A DNA stretch of 64,000 nt, taken from Paracoccus beibuensis. GTDB taxonomy: Bacteria; Pseudomonadota; Alphaproteobacteria; Rhodobacterales; Rhodobacteraceae. Each line of letters opens with the position of its first letter. The first letter of the stretch is position 1. The position numbers and the translations under genes are program-made. The DNA lies in the NCBI RefSeq assembly GCF_026162625.1, contig NZ_JAOTBD010000008.1, positions 81,753 to 145,752 on the forward strand, given 5' to 3'. A model generated the notes under the pieces. It had not been told where the DNA came from and ran no database searches. It saw only the letters and a program-made list of their open reading frames with translations. Positions 37,208-46,668 of this stretch are shown here, piece by piece.

Positions 37208-38095
37208 TCAGGCGCGGCGCAGTTTGCGGAAGCCGGCCGAGGCGCCCCAGCCTGCCGCCACGGCAACCGCCAGCGACATCACGCCGTAGAGGAACGGCTG
37301 ATCGAACGCGAGGCGATAGAGCCAGCGTTCCAGCCCGACCTTCCGGACCTCGATGGCGGCGCGATAGGCGTCGATGACCTGGCCGTCCCGCAGAAGGAAG
37401 ATGCGCGTCTTGTAGTCGCCCTCGACCAGGTTTGCGGGCAGCCGGATGTCAGTGCGGAACAGCGTGTCCTCGACCAGCGTCACGGCGCCTTCCTCCAGCC
37501 GATAGTGGCCGTTCTGCTGGCGGATGCGGATCAACGCTTCGGTGAAGGGAACACTGTCTACCACGTCCGGCGCGCCCGCGAAGGCGCGCAAAGCAAGGGG
37601 AAGGGAAATGCGATAACGGTTGTCCCAGTCCGGCGACAGGATCTGGTCCAGCGGACCGGTCGTGGCGACGGCGTAGTAGCTGGGGGCGGCCCCGACCTCG
37701 ACGCGGTCGGCGTTGATCCAGATGCCGGCCCGACGCTCCTTGCGCCAGATCGTCAGCGGCTCGGACGGAGCCTCGATGGTGACGATCACGTCCAATGGTC
37801 GATCGGGGATCGGCGCCTCGCGCTTGATCGCGCCATAGATCAGGATGTCCGACCCGTCGAAGCTGGTGGTGATCGCCACCGAACTGTCCGACAGGCCCGC
37901 GACGACCTGTTCGGGCGGGGCCGAGGCGTTTTCCGGCACCGCAGCTCGCGGGCGGCCGGGGTCGGGAAACAGCGGATAGGGCTCGGGCGCGGCCAGCGGC
38001 GGCAGAAGCCCGGCCTCGGGGTTCTGGGGCATGGTGGACTGCGCCAGCGCGTCCACCGGGCAGAAGATCGCGACGCAGAACAGCAGCGCCCGCAT
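37208..38095 (-). CDS. TIGR02186-family membrane-anchored protein
   Basis: 295-residue exported protein: signal peptide about 1-18 (MRALLFCVAIFCPVDALAQ), a large beta-rich periplasmic region with ITTSFDGSDILIYGAIKRE and DNRYRISLPLALR, and a C-terminal transmembrane helix (FLYGVMSLAVAVAAGWGA) with a short basic tail. It fits TIGR02186, unknown function, usually found beside TauE/SafE transporters, as here. Its ATG shares one base with the tauE stop (TGATG), showing tight coupling. Confidence 0.85.
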   Translation of the reverse strand: MRALLFCVAIFCPVDALAQSTMPQNPEAGLLPPLAAPEPYPLFPDPGRPRAAVPENASAPPEQVVAGLSDSSVAITTSFDGSDILIYGAIKREAPIPDRPLDVIVTIEAPSEPLTIWRKERRAGIWINADRVEVGAAPSYYAVATTGPLDQILSPDWDNRYRISLPLALRAFAGAPDVVDSVPFTEALIRIRQQNGHYRLEEGAVTLVEDTLFRTDIRLPANLVEGDYKTRIFLLRDGQVIDAYRAAIEVRKVGLERWLYRLAFDQPFLYGVMSLAVAVAAGWGASAGFRKLRRA

Positions 38096-39009
38096 CAGCC
38101 GTTCCTCGACGCGATAGAGTAGAGGTCCTCGGGCCGCAGGAACAGGTCCAGCGCCAGCTTGCCGCAGACCGCCAGCACCAGAAGCGCCAGAAGGATGCGC
38201 AGCTGTTCGGCCCGCAGCCGCGCGCCCAGCGTCGTGCCGACCTGCGCGCCCAGGACACCGCCGACGATCAGCAGGATCGCCAGCATCACGTCGACCGTGT
38301 TGTAGCTGACGGCATGCATCAGTGTGGTGAAGGCCGTCACGAAGGTGATCTGGAACAGCGAGGTTCCCACGACGACTTTGGTCGGCATGCCCAGCAGATA
38401 GATCATCGCCGGCACCATGATGAAGCCCCCGCCGACCCCCATGATCGCCGCCAGCACGCCCACCGCGACACCCACCAGCAGCGGCGGGATGACGCTGATG
38501 TAAAGGCCCGAGACGCGGAACTTGACCTTCAGCGGCAGCCGGTGCGCCCAGCTGTGCTGGTGGGACCGCCGCCGCGTCGCAGCCTTGCGCGACCGCATCA
38601 GCGCCCTGACGCTTTCCTGCAGCATCATCGCGCCGATCAGTCCAAGGAACACGACATAGCAAAGCTGCACCACAAGCTCGACCTGGCCGATGCTCTGCAG
38701 CAGGTTGAAGACGATGATGCCGAAGCCGCTTCCGACAAGGCCCCCCGCCAGCAGGACGCCCCCCATGCGGAAATCGACCGTGCGGCGCTTCATGTGCGCC
38801 AGGACGCCCGACACCGACGACGCGACGACCTGGTTCGCGCCGGTGGCGACCGCGATGGCGGGCGGGATGCCGATGAAGAACAGAAGCGGCGTGATCAGGA
38901 AGCCGCCGCCGACGCCGAAAAGGCCGCTCATGACGCCGACGAGGCCGCCAAGCCCCATCAGGGTGAAGGCGTTGACCGAGACCTCGGCGATCGGAAGATA
39001 GATTTGCAT
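38095..39009 (-). CDS. TauE/SafE-family sulfite/sulfonate exporter-like permease
   Basis: 304-residue inner-membrane protein with about eight to nine helices. Two inverted halves begin with GLGGLVGVMSGLFGVGGGFL and GVAVGVLAAIMGVGGGFIMVP, the duplicated glycine motif of the TauE/SafE (DUF81) family that exports sulfite or organosulfur anions. A basic loop (RSRKAATRRRSHQHS) lies between the halves. ATG at 39009 removes an implausible upstream extension. The partner TIGR02186 gene follows directly. Confidence 0.88.
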   Translation of the reverse strand: MQIYLPIAEVSVNAFTLMGLGGLVGVMSGLFGVGGGFLITPLLFFIGIPPAIAVATGANQVVASSVSGVLAHMKRRTVDFRMGGVLLAGGLVGSGFGIIVFNLLQSIGQVELVVQLCYVVFLGLIGAMMLQESVRALMRSRKAATRRRSHQHSWAHRLPLKVKFRVSGLYISVIPPLLVGVAVGVLAAIMGVGGGFIMVPAMIYLLGMPTKVVVGTSLFQITFVTAFTTLMHAVSYNTVDVMLAILLIVGGVLGAQVGTTLGARLRAEQLRILLALLVLAVCGKLALDLFLRPEDLYSIASRNG

Positions 39010-39198
39010 CTCGGCGCGGCCCGTTTGGATGAAGGCAGCATGCAACGGCGGTCCCGTCGCGTCAAATCGCTTTGATTTGGGGCATCGGGCAGGAACGGGT
39101 TGAAGCGCAACCGGGGCGCCGCTAAGCAAGTCGGGTCACAACCGCGTGCACGGGCGGGATCCCGCCAAGGCCGCGGCAGCGATCCACAAGGGGGCACG

Positions 39199-40017
39199 AT
39201 GCGCATTCTCATCACCAATGACGACGGCATCAATGCACCCGGGCTGGAAGTCCTTCACGAAATCGCGACCGGCCTGGCCGGACCGGGTGGCGAGGTCTGG
39301 ACCGTCGCCCCCGCGTTCGAGCAGTCGGGCGTCGCCCATTGCATCAGCTATTCGCACCCCACGATGATCGCCCGTCTGGCCGAACGCCGCTATGCCGCCG
39401 AGGGCAGCCCGGCCGACTGCGTGCTGGCCGCGCTTGGCGACCTGATGGGCGGGGCGCTGCCGGACCTGGTCCTTTCGGGAGTCAACCGCGGCAACAATTC
39501 CGGCGAGAACGCGATGTACTCAGGCACCATCGGCGGCGCGATGGAGGCGGCGCTTCAGGGCCTGCCGGCCATCGCCCTGTCGCAATACCTGGGGCCGCAG
39601 ACGGCGGATCTGGCCGATCCGTTCGAAGGCGCACGCCGTCACGGGGCCACCGTCATCCGGCAGCTGCTGGACCACGGCGACTGGACCTCGGACGCCGATT
39701 TCCGGCTGTTCTACAACGTCAACTTCCCGCCGCTGGCCGCCGCCGACATGCGTGGCCTGCGCGTGGTCCCGCAGGGAAAGCGGCAAGGATCCCGCTTCGG
39801 GGTGGTGCCCTATACCGCGCCGAACGGGCGGCGCTTCATGTGGGTGTCCGGCGGCTCTCAGCAGGCGCCGGCGCGTGACGGGACCGACGTGGCGGCGAAC
39901 CTCGACGGCTTCATCTCGGTCACGCCGATGCGGGCCGACCTGACCTGCCACGCCTCGCTGCGCGACCTTGCCGCGGCGCTGGATGACACCGACCTGACCG
40001 CCCGGGCCGCCGAATGA
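39199..40017 (+). CDS. surE: 5'-nucleotidase SurE
   Basis: 272-residue metal-dependent nucleoside monophosphate phosphatase. The N-terminus [15 protein letters not shown] has metal ligands D8 and D9; [18 protein letters not shown] and the conserved GGAMEA follow. ATG at 39199 gives the exact family N-terminus; the upstream frame is rejected. It overlaps pcm by 4 bp (ATGA), reproducing the surE-pcm-nlpD order known in Escherichia coli. Confidence 0.95.
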   Translation: MRILITNDDGINAPGLEVLHEIATGLAGPGGEVWTVAPAFEQSGVAHCISYSHPTMIARLAERRYAAEGSPADCVLAALGDLMGGALPDLVLSGVNRGNNSGENAMYSGTIGGAMEAALQGLPAIALSQYLGPQTADLADPFEGARRHGATVIRQLLDHGDWTSDADFRLFYNVNFPPLAAADMRGLRVVPQGKRQGSRFGVVPYTAPNGRRFMWVSGGSQQAPARDGTDVAANLDGFISVTPMRADLTCHASLRDLAAALDDTDLTARAAE

Positions 40018-40667
40018 CCGAGGACGAGGACAGCCCCGCCGAACGCAAGATGCGCTTCCTGTTCCAGCTGCGCTCGCGCGGCGTCACCGATCCGCGCGTG
40101 CTCGAGGCGATGGAGGGGATCGACCGCGGCCTCTTCGTGCGCGGCCAGTTCGCCGACCGCGCCTATGAGGACACGCCCCTGCCGATCCCCTGCGGCCAGA
40201 CGATCAGCCAGCCGTCGGTCGTGGGGCTGATGACGCAGGCGCTGGATGTCGGCGCGCGCGACACCGTGCTAGAGGTCGGGACAGGCTCGGGCTACCAGGC
40301 GGCGATCCTGTCGGGGCTGTGCCGCCGGGTCTACACCGTCGACCGCCACCGCCGCCTGGTCCAGGAGGCCGAGGCGATCTTTGCCGACCTCGGACTCTAC
40401 AACATCATCGCCCAGGTGGCGGACGGCTCGCGCGGCCTGCCCGACCAGGCGCCGTTCGATCGCATCCTGGTGACCGCCGCGGCCGAGGACCCGCCCGGCC
40501 CCCTGTTGGCACAGCTGAAGATCGGCGGTATCATGGTCGTGCCTGTCGGGCAGTCGGACGCGGTGCAGACGCTGATCCGTGTGACCCGGACCGAGACCGG
40601 GTTCGATTACGATGAACTTCGGCAGGTGCGGTTCGTTCCGCTGGTCGAGGGGTTGGGCCAGACATGA
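40014..40667 (+). CDS. pcm: Protein-L-isoaspartate O-methyltransferase
   Basis: 217-residue SAM-dependent methyltransferase that starts repair of isoaspartyl residues in damaged proteins. Conserved motifs are [15 protein letters not shown], the SAM-binding [14 protein letters not shown] and [16 protein letters not shown]. Its start overlaps the surE stop. A second, more divergent family member lies at 44021-44674. Confidence 0.95.
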   Translation: MTEDEDSPAERKMRFLFQLRSRGVTDPRVLEAMEGIDRGLFVRGQFADRAYEDTPLPIPCGQTISQPSVVGLMTQALDVGARDTVLEVGTGSGYQAAILSGLCRRVYTVDRHRRLVQEAEAIFADLGLYNIIAQVADGSRGLPDQAPFDRILVTAAAEDPPGPLLAQLKIGGIMVVPVGQSDAVQTLIRVTRTETGFDYDELRQVRFVPLVEGLGQT

Positions 40668-40703
40668 CCCCCGGCCGACCAGAGGCAGGCTGAGGACAGG
40701 ATC

Positions 40704-41816
40704 ATGAGTGCAGGATTTTCCGGAAAGGCTGTCGCATTGACAGCGGTGCTGGCCTTGGCCGGCTGTGGGGCGGACGGAGTCTTCGACCCCGACCTGCGCG
40801 GGCTGATCGGCGGCATGGACACGGCCGCCGCGGCGGCTTCGGCCGGACCGCGGCCGCAGCCCGACAGCCGCGGGGTCATCACGTTTGCGTCCGGACAGGC
40901 GGCGGTGGCGCAGGCTGGCGATACGCCCGCCACGGTGGCCGCAAGGCTGGGGCTGCAACCCGCCGAGCTTGCAGCCCACAATGCGCTTCCGCCGGATGCG
41001 CTGCTGAGGCCGGGTGCCGTGCTTGTGCTGCCGCGACAAGTCGGCGGGGCGACGCGCGGCGCGACAGGCGGTGCCGTCGTCACCGACCCCTTCGCCGGCC
41101 AAGGCGCGGCGCAGGCCGGCGCGCCGGCCGCATCCCCGTCCCCTTCCGTCGATCCGCGCGAGCATGTCGTCGCCTCTGGCGAGACCGCCTGGTCGATTGC
41201 GCGGCGTCACGATGTGACCGTCCAGGACCTGGCCGCCTGGAACGGCCTGCCGGGCGACATGAGCCTGAGGGTGGGCCAGCGGCTGATCGTCCCGCAGCCG
41301 GGTCAGAGGCCGGACCGCCTGGCCACCACCGCACCCGGCGCCGGCAGCCCCACACCAGAGCCACCCTCGGCCGCCGAGCCCCTTCCCCAGGAGGACACTC
41401 CCGCCGCAGGCGCGGCCGCGCCAGAGGCGCCGCCCGCCGATCTGGGCGCCACCCGGACCGCCGCGTCAAGGGGTGGGCAGCTGCGGATGCCGGTCAACGG
41501 CGCCATCATCCGCCTCTACGAGAAGGGCGAGAACGACGGCATCGACATCGCCGCCCCCAGCGGCACTGCGGTCAGCGCAGCGGGGTCGGGAACGGTGGCG
41601 GCGATCACCCGCGACACGGCCGGCACACCAATCATCGTCGTCCGTCACGACGGCGACCTGATGACCGTCTATGCCGGTCTGGACGCCGTCAACGTGTCCA
41701 AGGGCGACAGCGTCGGGTCGGGCGACAGCCTGGGCACGGCGGGGGACGACGGCTTCGTCCACTTCGAGGTCCGCCGCGGCTTCGAGAGCGTCGATCCGGA
41801 AAGCGTGCTGAACTGA
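40704..41816 (+). CDS. nlpD: NlpD-like lipoprotein with LysM repeats and degenerate LytM (M23) domain
   Basis: 370-residue lipoprotein: lipobox ALAGC (C21), a LysM-like module (about 72-112), a clear LysM (about 154-197, HVVASGETAWSIARRH), a Pro/Ala-rich linker and an M23/LytM fold (about 254-370). The peptidase zinc sites are lost: the H-x-GIDI position reads NDGIDIA, the YAHL motif reads YAGL, and the HLHFE motif reads FVHFE. This matches NlpD/EnvC-type proteins, which activate cell-wall amidases at division instead of cutting peptidoglycan. Position after surE-pcm supports nlpD. Confidence 0.85.
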   Translation: MSAGFSGKAVALTAVLALAGCGADGVFDPDLRGLIGGMDTAAAAASAGPRPQPDSRGVITFASGQAAVAQAGDTPATVAARLGLQPAELAAHNALPPDALLRPGAVLVLPRQVGGATRGATGGAVVTDPFAGQGAAQAGAPAASPSPSVDPREHVVASGETAWSIARRHDVTVQDLAAWNGLPGDMSLRVGQRLIVPQPGQRPDRLATTAPGAGSPTPEPPSAAEPLPQEDTPAAGAAAPEAPPADLGATRTAASRGGQLRMPVNGAIIRLYEKGENDGIDIAAPSGTAVSAAGSGTVAAITRDTAGTPIIVVRHDGDLMTVYAGLDAVNVSKGDSVGSGDSLGTAGDDGFVHFEVRRGFESVDPESVLN

Positions 41817-41832
41817 GGCACGCGTTCCGCGC

Positions 41833-42621
41833 TTAAAGACGGTCGTCCATCGCAGTCGCGACTTCGCGGCGGATCACGGCGCGGATGTTGCTTGAAAAAC
41901 GGGCACCCATCTCTCCCTGGAGTTCTTCCTGAATCATCTGGTTCAGGTGCTGCCGCAGGCTGCCCTGGTCCAGAAGCCGTCGAACCGCACGCTCTGCAGC
42001 CTCGTCCGGGCAGGGCTGCGGCGTGACCTTGCGGACGTCGGCCGCCGGTTGAGCGTCGGTGCAATCCGCTTGTGACGGCGCTGGGTCTGCCGCGGGTGCC
42101 GGTGCAGGGCTAGGCGCGGGGACAGCCGCGGATAGCGGTGCAGGCTCGGCCGCGGCTGCCGGTGCGCGGCGTGATGCAGCCTCGCGTTCGGCGGGCGACG
42201 GGATGCGCGGCGCCTGAAGCCTCCACAGGATCCACTGCCCCCATCCGGCTAGGACGCTGGCCAGCGTCAACCTGAGCGGCGCTTGAACCACCGCCCGTAT
42301 CGGTTCCTCGAAGACCGGAGGGACGTGAGAGGCCGCCGGCCGGTACGGCACCAGTGGCGAGATCGGCGGAAGAACCTCGAACGCGACGGTCGTGCGGCCG
42401 AAATCCGCAAACGGTGCCTGGCCCGGTCCGAAACGCCGCGACAGGAAGCCCTCGGCATCCTCCTCGATCACGCCGGCCGGACCCGTGTCGATCAGGCGGC
42501 GGATGTCTTGAAGGGTGGCGTTGATCCGCGCCACCTCTGGCGCGGCGCGCGATGGGCCCGGAACCGGCTGAATGCGGGCAGCGGGGGCATCCAGCGGCGG
42601 TCTGCGGCGCGGCCTAGCCAT
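41833..42621 (-). CDS. Hypothetical protein with Ala/Pro-rich linker and conserved charged C-terminus
   Basis: 262-residue protein. The N-terminal third is Pro/Arg-rich, the middle (about 150-190) is almost all Ala and Pro, and the C-terminal about 45 residues (HLNQMIQEELQGEMGARFSS, then NIRAVIRREV) form an amphipathic helix resembling a C-terminal module in other Rhodobacteraceae hypothetical proteins. One hydrophobic segment lies near residue 125 (LTLASVLAGWGQWILW). It is convergent with nlpD and 14 bp downstream of tolC on its own strand. Function unknown. Confidence 0.65.
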   Translation of the reverse strand: MARPRRRPPLDAPAARIQPVPGPSRAAPEVARINATLQDIRRLIDTGPAGVIEEDAEGFLSRRFGPGQAPFADFGRTTVAFEVLPPISPLVPYRPAASHVPPVFEEPIRAVVQAPLRLTLASVLAGWGQWILWRLQAPRIPSPAEREAASRRAPAAAAEPAPLSAAVPAPSPAPAPAADPAPSQADCTDAQPAADVRKVTPQPCPDEAAERAVRRLLDQGSLRQHLNQMIQEELQGEMGARFSSNIRAVIRREVATAMDDRL

Positions 42622-42638
42622 GCCGCACCGCCCTGCCG

Positions 42639-44024
42639 TCAGTTGCGACCGATGGCCCGAAGGACGCGGTCGAGGCTTTCGCCCTGCTTGCTGGTATAGG
42701 GCGCGCTGCGCACGGCCTTGTAGTATTGGGATGGGTCATAGGTCGGAATTCCCAGGTTCAGGTTTTCTACCGTCAACAGACCCATAGCCGAGAGAAGTTG
42801 ATAATGAGCTAACTGCAGGTTGGACTGCGCCGAAATCCGGTCCGCCCGCGCTTCCAGAAGCGACTGTTCGGCATCCAGCACGTCCAGCGTGGTGCGCGCG
42901 CCCAGCAGCGCCTCTTCGCGCACGCCCTCATAGGCCTGCTGCGCCGCGTCGACCTGTTCGTCCAGAGCAGTGATCTGGGCGCGCGCCACGTCGATATTCG
43001 CCCAGGCCTCGCCCACCGCCTGGTTGATCTGGCGCGACGTGTTCAGCAGCGACGCCCGCGCCTGGTCGCGCTGTGCCATCGCCCGGCGATGCGCCGCTGA
43101 CAGGCGGCCCCCGGAATAGAGCGTCTGGCTGAGCTCAAGCCCCACCGAGGCCGTGTTCCGGTTGTCATAGTCGCCACCAATCGCCGTCCGGGGCGCCCGG
43201 TCGATGCCGATGCTGGCGGTGCCCGACAGCGTCGGGTTCCGCTCGGCCGCGGCGGCGGCCACCGAAATCTCGGCCGCGGCGGCCTGACGCTGCGACTGGA
43301 GGATCGCCGGATGGCTGCGCTGCGCGATCATCCGCGCCTCGTCGATCGCGGGCGGCAGGCTTGGCAGCGGCGGGGGTGCGCTCAGCGTTCCCGCCTGCCG
43401 ACCGGTGATCGCCAGGTATGCCTCGCGCGCGATCTCCAGCTGGCCATTCGCGGCGGCCAGGGCTGCGCGGGTGGCGGCCAGCTGCGCGTCGGCCAGCGCG
43501 ACGTCGGTCACGGTGATCTCGCCCACGTCGAAGCGGTCCTGCGCGGCCTGCCGCGTGCGGCCCAGCACCTCGACCGAGTTCTGCTGCAGCGCGACCTGTT
43601 CCAGCGCCTCGCGGATGCCGAAATAGGCCTGCGTGGCGGCCAGAAGGATGTCCTGCTCGACGCCGACAAGGGCTTGGCGGGTCGCCAGAACCTGTTCCTT
43701 CGCGCCGTCGATCGCCAGCTGCGACCGGCCGAAATCGTAAAGCGTCAGCGACGCACCGATCGACATCGAGGTCGAGCGGATGGTATCGCCTCCCTCGCTG
43801 CGCTGCGCGCTGTGACGGGCGACCCATTCAACGACCGGGCGCAGGGTCGCCACGGATGCGGCCACGTCCTCGTCGGCTGCCCGCAGAACGGCGCGGTTCT
43901 GCTCGATCAGCGCCGAGTGGCGATAGGCGGCGACCATGGTGTCGGCCAGCGATTCGGCCCGCGCGGGCAGCGCCGCGGCAAGCGACAGAAGGGCCAGCCC
44001 GGCCAGGCGCGCCAGCCGGGTCAC
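42639..44024 (-). CDS. tolC: TolC-family outer-membrane efflux protein
   Basis: 461-residue trimeric outer-membrane channel for type I secretion or multidrug efflux. Signal peptide about 1-23 ([23 protein letters not shown]), then two TolC repeats rich in long helices with [20 protein letters not shown] in the second half. The start is GTG at 44024, overlapping the stop of the upstream methyltransferase gene (GTGA); the ATG further upstream lies inside that gene. No inner-membrane pump is adjacent. Confidence 0.92.
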   Translation of the reverse strand: MTRLARLAGLALLSLAAALPARAESLADTMVAAYRHSALIEQNRAVLRAADEDVAASVATLRPVVEWVARHSAQRSEGGDTIRSTSMSIGASLTLYDFGRSQLAIDGAKEQVLATRQALVGVEQDILLAATQAYFGIREALEQVALQQNSVEVLGRTRQAAQDRFDVGEITVTDVALADAQLAATRAALAAANGQLEIAREAYLAITGRQAGTLSAPPPLPSLPPAIDEARMIAQRSHPAILQSQRQAAAAEISVAAAAAERNPTLSGTASIGIDRAPRTAIGGDYDNRNTASVGLELSQTLYSGGRLSAAHRRAMAQRDQARASLLNTSRQINQAVGEAWANIDVARAQITALDEQVDAAQQAYEGVREEALLGARTTLDVLDAEQSLLEARADRISAQSNLQLAHYQLLSAMGLLTVENLNLGIPTYDPSQYYKAVRSAPYTSKQGESLDRVLRAIGRN

Positions 44025-44674
44025 AACGAGAACCCGCGTTCGCGCTCGAACCCCGGCAGCATCGGGGCGTGGGAGTTGAAAGCATAGCGCCACGTCATGT
44101 GCCCGCCCGAGCGGGTGCCGATCCGCGCCACGCCGAGCGAACCCTCGCGGAAGAGCGCCGCGATGCGGCCGCCTTCGCGCAACTGGTCGATGATGGCGGG
44201 CGGCACGTCCTCGACGGCGCCCTCGACCAGGATCACGTCGTAGGGACCCTGCTTTGGCGCCCCTTCGTTCAGCGGGGCCTGCAGGACGGCCACGTTGAAG
44301 ATGCCGGCCTCGGCCAAGCGGCGCTCGGCCTCCTGCGCCAGGTCGGCGTCATCCTCGATGGCGACGACCGCCTCGGCCATGCGCGCCATGATCGCGGCCG
44401 AGTAGCCGTAGCCGCAGCCCAAGTCCAGCACCAGTTCGTCCGGCTGGATGTCCAGGCGGTCCACCAGCTTGGCCAGCGTCCAGGGCATCAGCATCACGCG
44501 GCCGTTGCCGATCTCCAGGTTCTCGCCCAGATAGGCGACGGAACGGCGGTTCGCGGGCACGAAATCCTCGCGCGGGACGGTCAGCATCGCCTCGATCACG
44601 GGAAGGTTGGTGACGTCGGCGGGCCGGACCTGCGTGTCCACCATCATCGTGCGGCGCGCGGCGAAATCGGTCAT
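44021..44674 (-). CDS. Second protein-L-isoaspartate methyltransferase-like protein
   Basis: 217-residue SAM methyltransferase of the Pcm family, same length as the pcm at 40014 but clearly divergent. Motif I is [17 protein letters not shown], and [20 protein letters not shown] replaces the VTAAAEDPP loop. The N-terminus [21 protein letters not shown] is typical of this subgroup, commonly found beside tolC in Rhodobacteraceae. It may methylate isoaspartate or an outer-membrane substrate; the latter is speculative. Translationally coupled to tolC. Confidence 0.88.
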   Translation of the reverse strand: MTDFAARRTMMVDTQVRPADVTNLPVIEAMLTVPREDFVPANRRSVAYLGENLEIGNGRVMLMPWTLAKLVDRLDIQPDELVLDLGCGYGYSAAIMARMAEAVVAIEDDADLAQEAERRLAEAGIFNVAVLQAPLNEGAPKQGPYDVILVEGAVEDVPPAIIDQLREGGRIAALFREGSLGVARIGTRSGGHMTWRYAFNSHAPMLPGFERERGFSL

Positions 44675-44823
44675 TCTCGGGGAACCTCTGCTCGAGCTCT
44701 TTCACGGCTTCTTGCCATGTTTTCCCATGTTGGGCAACGTCGGACATCGTTCGGGGGGCGTCCCGCGGATGGCGTCTTGCAAGGGACGCGCCGATCCATT
44801 ATCAGACGACCACTCTCGACGGC

Positions 44824-44897
44824 GGTGGGTTGGCGGAGAGGTTACGCACCGGATTGCAAATCCGTGAAGACCGGTTCGATTCCGGTACCCACCTCCA
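44824..44897 (+). tRNA. tRNA-Cys (GCA anticodon)
   Basis: Acceptor GGTGGGT pairs with ACCCACC, the D arm is GGCGGAGAGGTTACGC, the anticodon loop TTGCAAA has anticodon GCA at 44856-44858 and the T arm is CCGGTTCGATTCCGG. The 3-prime CCA is encoded. waaA begins only 28 bp beyond the 3-prime end, so the two may share a transcript. Confidence 0.95.
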
Positions 44898-44924
44898 GAA
44901 GACCGATGCGAGGGTGTCTTCCGC

Positions 44925-46148
44925 ATGCTCTACGACGCCACGACCCGCCTAGCCGAGGCCGCGCTGCGCTGTCGCGCGCGACTGGGGGGATCGCCGGCGC
45001 TCCGCCAGCGGCTGCTCTGCGCGGACAGCCCCGGACGGGCGCGGATCTGGCTGCATGCCGCCTCGGTCGGAGAGCTGACCTCGGCCCGCGTCGTGGTCGA
45101 TGCACTGGCCGCCCGCCATCCCCTGCTCGTCACGACGAACAGCGAAACCGGCCGCGCCATGGCGCAAGGCTGGGGCCTGCCTGCGCGACTTGCCCCCCTC
45201 GACCTGCCTGGCGCGCTGGACCGTTTCCTGGATGCGACCGAGCCGCAGCTGGCGCTGACGGTCGAGGGCGAGTTCTGGCCCCTGCGGTCGCGACGCCTGG
45301 CGGAACGCGGCGTTGCGCAGGCGATGATCGGGGCGCGGATGTCGGAACGCTCGGCCGCGACGTGGACCCGGCTGCCGCGCGTGATCCGCCCGATGCTGGG
45401 CCGCATCGACGCGCTGTCGGCGCAGGACCAGGCCAGCGAGGCGCGCCTGCTGAACCTGGGCCTGCCGGCGCGGTCGCTGCTGCCGCGGCTGGACCTCAAG
45501 CTGCTGGCGCCCGCCGCCGAGGCGCCGCCCCCAGACGATCCGCTGCGCGACCGCACGATCCTGGCCGCCTCGACCCACGAGGGCGAGGACGCGCCGATCC
45601 TCGATGCCTTTGCGCGGCTGCTGGCGCACCGACCGGACCTGCGCCTGATCGTGGCCCCCCGCCATCCCAGACGCGCCGAGGCGATCGCGGCGCTGATCGC
45701 GGCCCGCGGCCTGCCGTTCACCCGCCGCAGCGACGGGGCCGCCGAGGCGACCGACGGTGCGGTGCTGCTGGCCGACACTCTGGGCGAGATGTCCTGCTGG
45801 TACGTCCGCGCCGGGATCTGCCTTGTCGGCGGCAGCCTGACCGACCACGGCGGCCATACCCCTTGGGAACCCGCCGCACGGCGCTGCGCCCTGCTGCGCG
45901 GGCCGCACTACGCCAACTTCGTCGAGGCCTTCGATGCCCTGCAGGCCGCCGGCGCGGCCGAGGCGGTGACGGCAGACACGCTGGCCGACACCTTGGCGCG
46001 CCTGGTTGGCCAACCGGCCGAGGCTCGCGCCATGGGGACCCGCGCCCGCGACGTTCTTGTGACGCGGGCCGGCGATCCGGCCGCGCTGGTCGCACGCCTG
46101 GACGATCTTGCGCAGGGGCGCACGACGCCCGATATGACAGGCGGATGA
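44925..46148 (+). CDS. waaA: 3-deoxy-D-manno-octulosonic acid (Kdo) transferase
   Basis: 407-residue glycosyltransferase that adds Kdo to lipid A precursors on the inner membrane. Family motifs are WLHAASVGELTSARV, ASTHEGEDAPIL and the C-terminal GGSLTDHGGHTPWEPA. Length is a little under the E. coli enzyme and no N-terminal hydrophobic anchor is obvious. It follows tRNA-Cys directly and is followed by a DUF1178 gene. Confidence 0.94.
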   Translation: MLYDATTRLAEAALRCRARLGGSPALRQRLLCADSPGRARIWLHAASVGELTSARVVVDALAARHPLLVTTNSETGRAMAQGWGLPARLAPLDLPGALDRFLDATEPQLALTVEGEFWPLRSRRLAERGVAQAMIGARMSERSAATWTRLPRVIRPMLGRIDALSAQDQASEARLLNLGLPARSLLPRLDLKLLAPAAEAPPPDDPLRDRTILAASTHEGEDAPILDAFARLLAHRPDLRLIVAPRHPRRAEAIAALIAARGLPFTRRSDGAAEATDGAVLLADTLGEMSCWYVRAGICLVGGSLTDHGGHTPWEPAARRCALLRGPHYANFVEAFDALQAAGAAEAVTADTLADTLARLVGQPAEARAMGTRARDVLVTRAGDPAALVARLDDLAQGRTTPDMTGG

Positions 46149-46161
46149 CAGGAGCTTCGCG

Positions 46162-46572
46162 ATGATCCGCTATGCCTTGCGCTGCGAACAGGGACATGAC
46201 TTCGACGGCTGGTTCCGCTCGTCCGTGGGATTCGAGACGATGCGGGACGCGGGCCAGGTCGTCTGCGCCCAATGCGGATCGACGCAGGTGGATCGCGCCC
46301 TGATGGCGCCTGCCGTCACCGAGAAGCGCGTCCCCCTGACCGCGCCGCGCAGCAAGGCCGAGGCCGCGCTGGAGGCGCTGCGGAAGAAGGTCGATGAGAC
46401 GTCGGACTATGTCGGCCTGCGCTTCGCCGAGGAAGCGCGCGCCATGCACGAGGGCGACCGCCCGTCCCGCGCGATCCACGGCGAGGCGCGTCCCGACGAG
46501 GCGCGCAAGCTGATCGAGGACGGCGTGCCGATCGCCCCCCTGCCCTTCATCCCGCGCCGCCAGGTGAACTAG
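46162..46572 (+). CDS. DUF1178 family protein
   Basis: 136-residue cytoplasmic protein: RCEQGHDFDGWF at the N-terminus, a CAQCGS zinc-knuckle-like pair, and a conserved helical C-terminal half ending LPFIPRRQVN. This is the DUF1178 pattern, common in alphaproteobacteria with unknown function. It lies 13 bp after waaA, probably in the same transcript. Confidence 0.85.
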   Translation: MIRYALRCEQGHDFDGWFRSSVGFETMRDAGQVVCAQCGSTQVDRALMAPAVTEKRVPLTAPRSKAEAALEALRKKVDETSDYVGLRFAEEARAMHEGDRPSRAIHGEARPDEARKLIEDGVPIAPLPFIPRRQVN

Positions 46573-46668
46573 GCCGCGAAACGCCGGCAAGTGGTTGCGG
46601 CCTCTTGCCCTTTCAGGCGACCGCCCATAAAAGCCCCGCCGACGATGAACCCCTGGCGGAGGCCCGCA

